Shown piece after piece: positions 26,501-34,567 of a stretch of DNA of 64,000 nt. Position 1 is the first letter of the stretch. The number at the start of each line of letters is the position of its first letter. The notes under the pieces are model-generated. The model saw only the letters and a program-made list of their open reading frames with translations. It ran no database searches and was not told the origin of the DNA. Source of the DNA: Amycolatopsis dendrobii (lineage in GTDB: Bacteria > Actinomycetota > Actinomycetes > Mycobacteriales > Pseudonocardiaceae); assembly GCF_014145675.1 (NCBI RefSeq), contig NZ_JACGZW010000012.1:248001-312000 (forward strand), given 5' to 3'. Position numbers and translations under genes: made by a program.

Positions 26501-27310
26501 CTTGGCGGCCTGGGTTTCGGTGGCCGCTTGCTCGGAGGCGGCCTTGGCGGTCGAGACCAGGTCGGTGATCGTCGCGGTCTCGGCGTCGCGGGCCTGCGCG
26601 ACCGGCAGGTCGATGGCGAGGAACTGGTTGAGCCCGTCGACGGCATTGGCGTCCAGCGCCTGCTGCGCAGCCCTTTTCACCTCGGGGCCGCCGGCGGACA
26701 TAGCCTGGTTGACCTTGAGATTCTGATCGATCTTGAACGGGATACGCCACCCGGTGTCCAGAAACTCCTGCAGCGCGTCGACGGAGTTGGCGTCCAGGGC
26801 CTGTTGCGCGGCGGCCTTGATCTGCGGGCCGCCGGCAGACATTACCTGGTTGACCCGCAACGTGAGGTCGTTCTTGCGGGGTGCCTGCCACCCGGTCTCG
26901 AGGAACGCCTTCAACGCGTCGTCGGTGTTGGCATCCAGGACCTGCTGGGCGTCGGTCTTCGTGGCGGGGCCACCGGCGGACATGAGCTGATTGACGTGGA
27001 TGTCCCGGTCGATCTTCGCGTCCAGGTCCTTCTGCGTCGTCAAGAAGGTCGTCACGTCCGAATCCGTGCCCGTCAACGCCACCGCCGCGTCGCGCTTGGT
27101 CGCCGGGCCCCCGAACCGCCACAGCGTCAGCACCTTCGCACGATCCGAGACGGGCCGGCCGCCAGGCGACTCGGACACCGCGAGCGCGGGATTCGCAACG
27201 ACACGCGGAGACTCCGCGACCGCCTGCGGTGTGGTGACCGCCCCAAGAGTCACCACGACCGTGAGTGCCACGGTCAGGGCAGCGCGAAACCGCGTTTTTT
27301 CCCCACGCAT
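23504..27310 (-). CDS. Secreted polymorphic toxin with ALF repeats and Ala-rich coiled coils
   Basis: A 1268-residue exported protein. A signal peptide (RFRAALTVALTVVVTLG, cleaved near AVAES) is followed by about four ALF-type repeats of 38 residues (VNQ.MSAGGP, then AQQALDAN and FLETGW; about 60-245), a very Ala-rich coiled coil (about 250-600), a second ALF-like block with MSAARTAG (about 610-850), a second Ala-rich coil (about 850-1010) and a hydrophobic pre-toxin stretch (ITGGIVLVGL-like, about 1080-1110). The last 115 residues (HIVLGSRYHGLEDL, then IKVSFSLDGL and TEWELVEYAHAG, NGKLITPNPF) resemble C-terminal toxin domains of polymorphic toxins with an H..LG...WEL...NPF pattern. GAGGGGAA lies ahead of ATG 27310. 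The toxin mode of action is unknown. A small gene downstream is the likely immunity partner. Confidence 0.8.
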   Translation of the reverse strand: MRGEKTRFRAALTVALTVVVTLGAVTTPQAVAESPRVVANPALAVSESPGGRPVSDRAKVLTLWRFGGPATKRDAAVALTGTDSDVTTFLTTQKDLDAKIDRDIHVNQLMSAGGPATKTDAQQVLDANTDDALKAFLETGWQAPRKNDLTLRVNQVMSAGGPQIKAAAQQALDANSVDALQEFLDTGWRIPFKIDQNLKVNQAMSAGGPEVKRAAQQALDANAVDGLNQFLAIDLPVAQARDAETATITDLVSTAKAASEQAATETQAAKQESDRAVAAAAAAQKAAQAAKDAAGAAQGHAGQATDAANRAAFAADQAAATARQAIGAANAASSAAHTAAAAASRAAAAAAQAGRAAANAYHAAEAAITDRDKSEGAKQAAQTARDAALGASRAADAARSAQTASQAAESAGALAKDAATQSRTAADAATDAANSAAAAGADARQAQAAAATARAQAARAVAAANASQSWAHQASQAAGQAADAANAAAADATAAAQAADEAAAHAGEAADAAQKATAHANAATAAANTAVAAATQAAQIARSARQADDDRIALAAQVADDAARAAAATYAAQPKPPRWDLDQASTWDADTTRLIGEATTAGTARATIVTDARKVALTLAGTAGPWTKAAAAAALSGTDDEAADFITTGLPAAAGQDDRVILGDLSDAGTPAFQKAAAAALAGSDTDVRDFLRTRDYPDRRMDDNLQINQIMSAARTAGRTVVVQEAQKALDANTPQALREFIDSGQYAALKIDDNLKVNQVMSAARAAGEREVVAGAQAALDGPPILLHEFLTVGQYTAARRDQNTSAHNSAIDSLLAQVSSAAATATHDADDAQAAAARARNAADEATGYASQAAEAATQAHKYADDAKSAADRAAASAQQAQDSASTASRAAASAIASADQATRSAAWAQHSAQVAAGYAQDAAASAHAAHQAAIETNQNARDAAAAAQAAWQSVATKAAAEKQQAIQQRQAQCQDSVRLTASIGMLSSADCALLFTGTKADQQRILSHLQELCRATNTPGSETLANCLDPRNLLSPNYTVKPVSAETPTWAEVTGGIVLVGLVTLACPECALSDVLGGAAVEIGGGTLEITELLGLAEAASAGARFIDIAGAQATAQAGRAADLAVEAVAAEGRLSAAADKLAAQQQSIDHIVLGSRYHGLEDLTTRLGGRNLLDVETWREEVRISAQLLKMGDKDIKVSFSLDGLSGDTPAEILHRAMIQDARGVAIPTEWELVEYAHAGVLNKMDIYMNGKLITPNPFPPAW

Positions 27311-27615
27311 GCCAAATTCCCCTCAGTGAAGAACGCAAACCGGCAACAGACCAGTGGCAGCCACCCCGGATAGAGAACACCGGGGCACCGACGGGTTCAT
27401 CGACAACAGGCCCGCTGCGTTACAACCAAAGTAATTTTAATTGTACTTTAACAACTCTTTGCCATTATGGCTGGTGTCACATCTTGGCGACAGCTGTAGC
27501 GAAACCGGAGATAGCGGGTGTCTACTCTCTCGACGTCGCGCGGGCGCGACCACGAGTGCTTGCACTCATCGCCCGGTCTCATTCACGACTCGCAATTACT
27601 CCACAAGGGGGAGAA
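27311..27615. promoter_or_regulatory. Divergent promoter region between toxin and exported protein
   Basis: A 305-base spacer with an AT-rich core at about 27420-27465 (AAGTAATTTTAATTGTACTTTAAC), very unusual for this window and a natural place for divergent promoters or binding of a nucleoid protein such as Lsr2. No clear -35/-10 pair can be assigned by eye. Confidence 0.45.
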
Positions 27616-28149
27616 ATGCGTCCGCTCTATCGGACATCGATTGTCATCGGCGCCGTAGTCGCCGCAACGGCGATCACGGCGACCGCGGCCGCCCTCGCGG
27701 CCAGCGGCACCGGGTCCAGCACGGCCGACGAGCAGCCGGCGCTGGTGGAGGACTACACCTACCCTGGCGCAGACCAGGTTCTCGCCACTTACCACGTGCA
27801 ACTGATCAGCGGCGACGGCCACATCGTGATCACCGACTGCCCTCCCAATGTCGCCGGCGTGATCGCGGTCCAGTCCAGCAATCGCGTCGGCCGACAGAAC
27901 GATGGACTCGTCTGCTTCCGAGTCACCGGCGCCACCGGTCACTTGACCATGAAGATCCCCGAGGTCTACTCCATCCGCGGCGACGGCGTCACGCAGACAC
28001 CCGGACACAAACTCAAGGCCGAATTGACCACTGACGCCGGCCAGCACAGCACCGTCGACGTCAATCCCAACGGAACAACCCAGGTCGGCATCGGCACCAA
28101 CCCGCCCGGCGCCGCCACAACACTCCTGCAATTGGACACCTCCTCATAG
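27616..28149 (+). CDS. Small exported protein of unknown function
   Basis: A 177-residue protein from ATG 27616, with GGGGGAG five bases upstream. An N-terminal signal peptide or anchor (RPLYRTSIVIGAVVAATAIT and an Ala-rich end near residue 30) precedes a beta-rich domain with VLATYHVQLISGDGHIVITDCP and LVCFRVTGATGHLTMKIPEVY, each half with one Cys, perhaps disulfide-linked outside the cell. It ends in a Gly/Asn/Thr-rich tail. No known family is recognised. It is divergent from the secreted toxin, with which it may share a promoter region. Confidence 0.72.
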   Translation: MRPLYRTSIVIGAVVAATAITATAAALAASGTGSSTADEQPALVEDYTYPGADQVLATYHVQLISGDGHIVITDCPPNVAGVIAVQSSNRVGRQNDGLVCFRVTGATGHLTMKIPEVYSIRGDGVTQTPGHKLKAELTTDAGQHSTVDVNPNGTTQVGIGTNPPGAATTLLQLDTSS

Positions 28150-28347
28150 TGCCGAATAGCGTAATCGCCTACGCCATCGACGCGGTCATTCTTCGCCAGA
28201 CCCCTCCCGCGAGCACCACGGTAACGATTGCTGCTACGGCGCTAACAAAAAGTGTGAACGAACCGATGGACGCGTCCACCAGTGGACGCGCCGCGCCGCG
28301 TTGTGATTTCGAAGCAGCATCGTCTATTTCGAACCGAGGAACCTCTT

Positions 28348-28480
28348 GTGAGGCGCTCCGTGTCAGTTTCGGCGCGTGTTGCCGTTCTTGCGGCCGCCAC
28401 CGTCACTGTCGGCCTGATCGCCGTCGGCCCCGCGTCCGCGGTCAGCGGCGGTACGCCGGCAGTCGGGCAAAACCTACACG
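28348..28480 (+). pseudogene. N-terminal fragment of a secreted S1-type protease
   Basis: From GTG 28348 (GAGGA seven bases upstream) the frame encodes a Sec signal peptide (SVSARVAVLAAATVTVGLIAV, then GPASA) and the mature start VSGGTPAVGQ, like the activated N-terminus (IVGGTPA) of trypsin-family enzymes. After about 40 residues the homology ends at about 28475, where an unrelated antisense gene fragment begins. The frame runs on to 28698 but encodes shadow sequence. No His-Asp-Ser triad follows, so it is a truncated relic. Confidence 0.5.
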
Positions 28481-28940
28481 GTGACGTGTTCCCGATCCCG
28501 CCAGTTGTTCGAGTACACAGCCACCATGGCGTCCGAACGGCCTCTCGGATCGGGGATCCAGGCGGCCACCTGCCGATGCAGGATCGGCACGTCGATGTTG
28601 TCGGCTTCCTTGCGCAGGATCGTCTTCTTTTCCTGAACGGGGACGACGACTCTCCCGGCGGGAAGGTCGAGCAGACGTGTCGTCCGGTCCTGGACTGAAG
28701 TATGCACCTCGAGCAGGGCTCCGATGGTGACGTCGATCGAGTCGTGTTCGGAGGGAATGCAGGAGCTGGCCGGGACCGGCATGATCAGCCGGCCGGGGGC
28801 GTCAGGCGAACGGTAGATCACCGCGTAGTCGATGCCCTGGGAACCCATGGTTTCAGCCAGCGCCTCCGCAGTTCATCACGGTGCCGCCCAAGGCCAGCTG
28901 CTCGCCGGCGTGCGCGGCGAGCAGCGTCTTCGGGCCCTAA
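28474..28940 (-). pseudogene. Remnant of a conserved actinobacterial hypothetical protein
   Basis: The minus-strand frame 28848-28474 encodes 124 residues with good protein character (GALLEVHTSVQDRTTRLLDLP, VVVPVQEKKTILRKEAD, HRQVAAWIPDPRG, MVAVYSNN). I recognise only the style of a conserved hypothetical C-terminus. Upstream, another frame carries AAHAGEQLALGGTV, so the 5' part is displaced by a frame change near 28870. The 3' end abuts the truncated protease fragment at 28474. It is not expected to be functional. Confidence 0.4.
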
Positions 28941-29226
28941 GTCGCCGCCGACACCGCCGGCGTTACCTCAGCCGAACCTGCCGACATCCGTTTGGGAGAC
29001 CGGCTGCAGCGTGTTCCGCAGGCTGATGAACTGCCCAGCGGAGCGCAGGCTGTGACGCTGCATCGTCGTTGCCGTCCGGCAGGCTGGGAGATTTTCTTCG
29101 ATCGACATCTCGCGCCGATCCGGAGAGCTGTACGGCTGTGCGCAGGGAGGCCAGGATCGGATGGCCGGTCCATGGTAGGCACCGGCCGGAATCAGCACGG
29201 CCGGATCCTGCTGAGAAGACGCACAG

Positions 29227-29430
29227 ATGACGCGTCGGAAGCCCTCGTCCAGGACGGCGAGCCTCGGGCCGGCTCAAACCCGGCTGGCTGTCGTGAGTGA
29301 ACTTGGGTGGCTGTTTCGCGAGCAGCCGACCGAAGACTACGGCGTCGACGCGCAGATTGAGGTCGTCGACGGCGAAACCGTCCGGGGCAAGCTCCTCGCC
29401 TTGCAGATCAAGAGCGGCTTGATCACCGGC
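29227..29430 (+). pseudogene. DUF4365 domain remnant
   Basis: Residues LGWLFREQPTEDYGVDAQIE and LLALQIKSG match the opening of DUF4365 domains, predicted nuclease-like domains often found in defence genes, where DYG.D and QIKSG carry the conserved acidic and Lys residues. After QIKSG the protein pattern is lost and the frame degrades, so only about 65 residues of the domain remain. Confidence 0.5.
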
Positions 29431-29796
29431 GCAGTGTCGCGCGAACCCCCGTGTTCCCGCCTCCCAATTTGCACGAAGTGCCGTCGGTCGATCCTCGCGA
29501 AGGCAAGACGGCCCGGCGCTGACGTCAGATCCTGGCCGCGCGGCGTTGCCGCACGCTCCGGCTCTGGACACATCACTCGATCGCAGTGCGCTTCGACTCG
29601 ATCGCGCGGGACCGATGCCGCGACTTCGCGCTCGTCTCACCAGCCAAGCGCACCATCACCTGACCTACCATCCAGAATCAGTTTGCAGCGGAAGGATTCC
29701 TGCGTGCGACGCGATTTCGCACGGTCCACCGAGGCGGCGCCGTTTCTCCGCAACCACGGCCGCCACTCCCCTCCCCGACGCTGAAGGGATGCACCA

Positions 29797-30373
29797 ATGA
29801 GCACTGGTCTCGTCGCAGTCGCCGACACTGAACTCTACGTCGACGACACCGGGGAACTGGACCTTCCCCCGGTCGTCTGCCTGCACTCGCTTTTCCTCGA
29901 CCACCGTCAGTTCCATGGTCCTCACCGGGTCCTCGGCGCGAGCCGAACCTGCCGGCCAGCTCGAGGAGTTTCTCGAGTGGGTGGCCAACGTAGGCGAGCG
30001 CGGGTTCGTCGATGACGTGCTGGCCTCCACCATGCGCATCATGCTTGGCGAGACGACTCTCAACGATCCAGGCAAGGCCGACGTCGAACTCTGGACCTCG
30101 CGTATCGCGGCCCTGACCCCGGCCCTTCGCCCGGCGATGGAAGGGGTTATCCGCCGGCACTCCGCACTGGACATCCTGGCCGACATCACCGCGCCCACCT
30201 TGGTCACTTCCGGCGAGGAGTGCATCTGCCGACCGCCGGAGTGGGCTCGAGAGCTCGCTGACGGTCTGCCGAACTCCCAGCTGTGGATGATGTCCAAGAT
30301 CGGCCACAGTCCTTTGCCGGAGGACCCGGAGGGCGTCAACCGACGAGTTTTGGATTTCTTCAGTTCCATCTAA
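29797..30373 (+). pseudogene. Alpha/beta hydrolase with internal deletion
   Basis: The 5' part (MSTGLVAVADTELYVDDTG, VVCLHSLFLDHRQFHGP) gives the first strands and oxyanion HxLF region of an alpha/beta hydrolase. At about 29918 the frame changes and resumes with MVLTGSSARAEPAGQLEEF and a complete C-terminus including the catalytic-His segment KIGHSPLPEDPEGV. The stretch between them, about 70 residues carrying the nucleophile elbow (GxSxG) and core strands, is absent. The gene therefore has a deletion plus a frame change and cannot be active. A good terminator follows at 30394. Confidence 0.62.
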
Positions 30374-30393
30374 CGCTCTGCCTTCTCCCGAAC

Positions 30394-30423
30394 GCGGGCC
30401 GCCCGCCGACGGAGGCGGCCCGC
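30394..30423. terminator. Intrinsic terminator-like hairpin
   Basis: GCGGGCCGCC and GGCGGCCCGC form a perfect 10-bp stem around a 10-base loop, 21 bases after the hydrolase stop. No T-run follows, as is common in actinomycetes. Confidence 0.6.
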
Positions 30424-30599
30424 TGCATGCCGCTCAGTACGCTCGGAGCAGGACGTGGCGACACGCGAAGAGCCTGCAGAAGCAGACGACAGCTCTCCGA
30501 GACCGTCTCGATTCTTTCGAGGTAAGCCGTCAGGAGCTGCACGTCTTGACGACTCGGCCGCCGGCCATCAGCCGGGAACACGGGTGCTCGACGGAGGAC

Positions 30600-30982
30600 A
30601 CTGGCACTTCCACCGCCGAGGCCGCGATCCGGAACGGCTGGTTCCGGACCGGCGACATCGGCCGCCGGGACGCTACTGCTACATCGTCGACCGGGCGAAG
30701 GACATGATCGTCCGCGGCGGGTTCAACGTCTACCCGCGCGAACTCGAAGAAGTCACCATGACCCACCGCGCGGTCAGCCTGGTCGCTGTCGTCGGCGTCC
30801 CGCACGGCGAGGAGATCAAGGCCTTCGTCATCAAGCAGGACGGCACGGAACTGTCCGGGCAGGAGCTGGTGTCGTGGTGCAAGGAGCGGATGGCGGGCTA
30901 CGAGTACCCGCGCATCGTGGAGTTCCGCACCAGCATCCCCATGACCAGCACCGGCAAGATCCTCAAGCGCGAACTTGCCTGA
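30600..30982 (+). pseudogene. C-terminal fragment of an AMP-forming acyl-CoA ligase
   Basis: Motif sequence appears in two frames: AEAAIRNGWFRTGDIGRRD (about 30610-30668) in one, then YCYIVDRAKDMIVRGGFNVYP, HRAVSLVAVVGVPHGEEIKAF and the A10 lysine box TSTGKILKREL in the other, ending at 30982. These are the hinge and C-terminal domain of fatty-acid/long-chain acyl-CoA synthetases. The AMP-binding N-terminal domain of about 400 residues is missing, so this is a relic. It lies next to alkyl-sulfate catabolic genes, whose fatty-acid products such a ligase could have activated. Confidence 0.65.
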
Positions 30983-31046
30983 GCAGGAGCGGGTGGCGAT
31001 GGTGACGACCCGCGTCGCCACCGCCTCCGGCCCGCTCGGCATCCCA

Positions 31047-31493
31047 TCAGAGCGCCCCGCTGCGCTCGCGCTGTTTCGGCAGCGTCCGGACGATGGTGGC
31101 GACGGGTGCCGGGACAACGGTCGGCCGTCGCGTTGCCGGGTCGACGTACACGTGGACGAAATGCCCGACAGCGTGCGGCGTGCGCGCGCCGCGCGGAAAG
31201 ACCGCCAGCTCGTAGGCAACGCTCGATTTTCCCAGCCGCCGCAAGGCGAATCCGACTTCAAGGGAAGCTGGGAACGACGCGGAACTGAGATAGCGGCAGC
31301 CGGTCTCGGCGACCACGCCGAGCGCGTCGAGCGCGGTCACCGGGCCGCAGTGTTCGGTCAGCCAGCCGTTCACGGCGGTATCGAAGTACTCGTAGTACAC
31401 CGTGTTGTTCAGGTGCCCGTACTGGTCGTTGTCGTTCCACCTCGGCGCGATCGGAGAGAACACGGCGAAATCCGCGCGGGTCGGCACCGTCAT
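31047..31493 (-). CDS. Acyl-CoA thioesterase (4HBT hotdog fold)
   Basis: A 148-residue single hotdog domain. The active-site region PRWNDNDQYGHLNNTVYYEYFD (residues 16-37) has the acidic D.YGH.NN pattern of 4-hydroxybenzoyl-CoA thioesterase/YbgC-type enzymes. ATG 31493 is chosen because its ATGA overlaps the stop of the alcohol dehydrogenase gene. The open frame upstream to 32492 is a shadow of that gene. It probably hydrolyses acyl-CoA made downstream of the alcohol dehydrogenase, or recycles CoA; the acyl chain is unknown. It is last in the operon sulfatase-dehydrogenase-thioesterase. Confidence 0.82.
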   Translation of the reverse strand: MTVPTRADFAVFSPIAPRWNDNDQYGHLNNTVYYEYFDTAVNGWLTEHCGPVTALDALGVVAETGCRYLSSASFPASLEVGFALRRLGKSSVAYELAVFPRGARTPHAVGHFVHVYVDPATRRPTVVPAPVATIVRTLPKQRERSGAL

Positions 31494-32647
31494 GAGTGCG
31501 CATCCCCTCGACGGTGCGGGCGGACAACCTGCCGGACCGCTCGGCCGGCGGCCAGCTCGTCCATCGCCTCGTTGATCTCGGCGAGGCTCAGTTCGGCGGA
31601 CAGCATGCGGTCGACGGGCAGCCGTCCGGCCCGCCAGAGCGTGATCATCGCGGGAATGTCCACTGCGGGCTGAGCGGTGCCCATGTACGAACCGAGCACG
31701 CGGCGGTTCTCGGCGACGATGCTGAGCGCGGGCAGGTGCAGCACGGCCGCGGGGTGGGGCAGTCCGACGGAGACGGTGCCTCCGCCGCGTCCGGTTGCTG
31801 CGTACGCGGCCTCGAACACGGCGCTCGACCCGACTGCCTCGAACGCCCAGTCGAACCGGTCCGGCGCGATGTCCGGCTGCACCAGGCCGAGTTCGTCCGG
31901 TGCGCAGGCGTGGCTCGCTCCGATCTCCAACGCCAGTTTTCGCTTCTCCTGCACCGGATCGACGGCGACGACCGGCCACGCTCCCGCCGCCGCGGCCGAC
32001 ATCACCGCGGCGAGGCCGACTCCGCCCAGGCCGAAAACGACCGCCGACTCGCCGGGACGGACGCCCGCGGTGTGATTGACCGCTCCGTAGCCCGTCAGCA
32101 TCGCGCAGCCGAACAGCGCCGCGGTCGTGAACGGCACTTCCCGGTCGATGACCACGACCGAGGACCGGTCGACGACCGCGTGCGTCGCGAACGCCGACAC
32201 CCCGAGATGATGCCGCACTTCCTCGGCTCCCGCCCACAGTCGCGATCCGCCGCCGACGAGGTCGCCCGCGGCGTTCGAGGTCATCGCGGTCGCGCACAAC
32301 GCCGGTTTCCCGGAGACGCAGAACCGGCAGGATCCGCAGCTGGGGACGTACACCAGAACGACGTGGTCGCCGGTCTGCACATCCCGGACGCCGGCTCCGG
32401 CTGCCTCGACGACCCCGGCGGCCTCGTGGCCGAGCAGCATCGGCAGCGGCCGCGGCCGGTTGCCGTCGAGCACCGAAAGATCGGAGTGGCACACTCCGGC
32501 TGCTTCGATCCGGACGAGCAACTCGCCGGCCCCCGGCTCGGCGAGCTCGACCGCGGTCAGCTCAAGCGGTCGGCTGACCCGATAGGGGGCCGGGGCATCG
32601 GACTGGCGCAGCACAGCGCCTTCGATTCTCACGAACGTTCCTTTCAC
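31490..32647 (-). CDS. Zinc-dependent alcohol dehydrogenase (MDR, class III / mycothiol type)
   Basis: A 385-residue medium-chain dehydrogenase. Catalytic-zinc ligands lie in AGVCHSDLSVLDG (Cys about 51) and LGHEAAGVV (His-Glu about 74-75). A structural-zinc lobe follows with Cys residues in CGSCRFCVSGKPALC (about 104-118). The NAD-binding GLGGVGLAAV (about 207-216) follows. The set matches class III / S-(hydroxymethyl)mycothiol-type dehydrogenases that oxidise primary alcohols. It lies 30 bases downstream of the alkylsulfatase gene, which liberates fatty alcohols, and overlaps the thioesterase (ATGA). Oxidation of long-chain alcohols to aldehydes is the likely role. Confidence 0.87.
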   Translation of the reverse strand: MKGTFVRIEGAVLRQSDAPAPYRVSRPLELTAVELAEPGAGELLVRIEAAGVCHSDLSVLDGNRPRPLPMLLGHEAAGVVEAAGAGVRDVQTGDHVVLVYVPSCGSCRFCVSGKPALCATAMTSNAAGDLVGGGSRLWAGAEEVRHHLGVSAFATHAVVDRSSVVVIDREVPFTTAALFGCAMLTGYGAVNHTAGVRPGESAVVFGLGGVGLAAVMSAAAAGAWPVVAVDPVQEKRKLALEIGASHACAPDELGLVQPDIAPDRFDWAFEAVGSSAVFEAAYAATGRGGGTVSVGLPHPAAVLHLPALSIVAENRRVLGSYMGTAQPAVDIPAMITLWRAGRLPVDRMLSAELSLAEINEAMDELAAGRAVRQVVRPHRRGDAHS

Positions 32648-32677
32648 TGCGGGGCGGGTCGAACGGCGTAGCCGGGA

Positions 32678-34567
32678 TCAGTCGGGCGTGACGATCGCGA
32701 AATTGGGGTTCGGCGTCTCGAGAGAGGCCAGAAGCCGTTTGAGGACTGAGGAATCTCCCTCGACCTTCACACCAAGGGTCTCGGCGATCTCCGGCGTCCC
32801 CGAGGCGGCGAACAGGCTCACCAGTTCCTTGGCGGAGGCGACCGTCAAGGTCGCCTCCGCCGCGGCGCCGCGCGGGCGGCTCGTCACCAGCACGCCGTTG
32901 CGCAGGGTGAGCCGATAACGTTCGCCGGCCTCCACGACGACGACATCGAGGACCAGGCTTTCCGCCCAGCAGCGCGGCCCGTCGACGCGGATGGCGACGG
33001 CGTCGAAGATCTGGGCGGGCGAAAGCCGTTGCAGGATGTCGAGCGAAGCGGTCCGCTGCCCGAGCCGGGACATCCCGTGCCGGAGTTCCTGGGCACCGGT
33101 CAGATAGACGCACCGCCACGTGCCGTTCTCCGCGCCGTAGCCCAGCTGCTCGTAGATGTCGGCGAGCAGCTGTCGCGCCTCCACATTGGACTGATCGGCG
33201 AACACGGCCTTGTCCGCGAGTTCCGCCGCCCAGCGGTAGTCGCCCGCGTCGGCGTACGCGCGAGCCTTCGCCAGCACCGCCGCCGCTCCCCCGAGATCTG
33301 CGACCAGCCGTTTCGCGCTCTCCTCCGGCGGGTGCTGCCACAAGTGTGCCGGATTGCCGTCGTACCAACCCAAATAGCGCTGATAGACGGCCTTGACGTT
33401 GTGGCTGACCGAACCGTAGTAGCCGCGCGCGTGCCATGCTTTCTCCAGCGCGGGCGGCAGCGCGAACGTCTCGGCGATTTCCGAGCCGACCAAGCCCTGG
33501 TTCATCATGCGCACCGTCTGGTCGTGGAGGTAGGCGTAGAGGTCGCGTTGCAGGGACAGGTACTCCACGACCCGGTCGGCGCCCCAGGTCGGCCAGTGGT
33601 GGCCCGCGAACACGACCTCGGCCTCTCCGCCCCACAGATCGAGCGTTTCGGTGAGGTAGGCCGCCCAGGCGCGCGCATCGCGCACGAGGGCGCCGCGCAG
33701 CGTCAGGACGTTGTGCATCGTCCGGGTCGCGTTCTCGGCGACGCACAATGCGGCCCGATCGGGCAAGTAGAAATGGAACTCGGACGGCGCTTCCGCGCCG
33801 GGTGCCATCTGGAACACGAATTCGACCCCGTCGACGGACAGTGTCTGGCCGGTGGCGCTCACCTCGACCGTCGGCGGGATCAACGACACCGTGCCGCCGG
33901 ACGTCGTCGGGCCGAGTCCCGCTCCCACCTGTCCGCGCGCTCCGCGTTCGAGACGGGTGCCGTACATGTACGTCGCGCGCCGCACCATGGCGGTGCCGAC
34001 GTACACGTTTTCGGATACGGCGTGTTCGAGGAAGCCGCTGGGCGCGATGACCGGGACCCTTCCGGCGTCGACGTCTTCTTGGGTGGTAACGCCTTTGACA
34101 CCGCCGAAATGGTCGACGTGGGAATGCGTGTAGATCACGCCGGTGACCGGGCGCTCGCCCCGATGCCTGCGGTAGAGCTCAAGTGCCGCACGGGCGGTTT
34201 CGACCGAGACCAGCGGGTCCACCACGATGACGCCGGAGGCGCCTTCGATGAACGTGACGTTGGAAATGTCCAGTCCCCGGACCTGGTAGAGGCCGACGGC
34301 GACTTCGAACAGTCCGTGCTTGGCGACCAGCTGGGACTGCCGCCACAGGCTCGGATTCACCGTGTCCGGCGCATCGCCGTCCAGGAACTGGTACGCGTCG
34401 ACGTCCCACACGACGCGGCCGTTCGGTCCGCGCACGACGCTCGGTTCGACGCCGGCGACGAATCCGCGCGAGGCGTCGTCGAAGTCGGAGCGGTCCGCGA
34501 AGGGAAGCTCGTCCAGCAACTGCCGGCACCGGCGGAGCAGGTACGGGTTGGGTTCCAGGTGGTGCAT
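32678..34567 (-). CDS. Alkyl sulfatase (SdsA1/Pdr-type metallo-beta-lactamase fold)
   Basis: A 629-residue zinc sulfatase that cleaves linear alkyl sulfates such as SDS to the alcohol plus sulfate. The MBL core has THSHVDHFGG (about residue 170), FAGHHWPTWG (about 320) and the metal-bridging acid region. The helical dimerisation domain (LPPALEKAWHARGYYGSVSHNVKAVYQRYLGWYDGNP, about 365-400) and a C-terminal SCP2-like lipid-binding domain (about 510-629) follow as in SdsA1. There is no signal peptide, unlike the secreted Pseudomonas enzyme. It is four bases downstream of the MFS gene and upstream of the alcohol dehydrogenase, which together suggest an alkyl-sulfate uptake and catabolism operon. 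Confidence 0.88.
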   Translation of the reverse strand: MHHLEPNPYLLRRCRQLLDELPFADRSDFDDASRGFVAGVEPSVVRGPNGRVVWDVDAYQFLDGDAPDTVNPSLWRQSQLVAKHGLFEVAVGLYQVRGLDISNVTFIEGASGVIVVDPLVSVETARAALELYRRHRGERPVTGVIYTHSHVDHFGGVKGVTTQEDVDAGRVPVIAPSGFLEHAVSENVYVGTAMVRRATYMYGTRLERGARGQVGAGLGPTTSGGTVSLIPPTVEVSATGQTLSVDGVEFVFQMAPGAEAPSEFHFYLPDRAALCVAENATRTMHNVLTLRGALVRDARAWAAYLTETLDLWGGEAEVVFAGHHWPTWGADRVVEYLSLQRDLYAYLHDQTVRMMNQGLVGSEIAETFALPPALEKAWHARGYYGSVSHNVKAVYQRYLGWYDGNPAHLWQHPPEESAKRLVADLGGAAAVLAKARAYADAGDYRWAAELADKAVFADQSNVEARQLLADIYEQLGYGAENGTWRCVYLTGAQELRHGMSRLGQRTASLDILQRLSPAQIFDAVAIRVDGPRCWAESLVLDVVVVEAGERYRLTLRNGVLVTSRPRGAAAEATLTVASAKELVSLFAASGTPEIAETLGVKVEGDSSVLKRLLASLETPNPNFAIVTPD

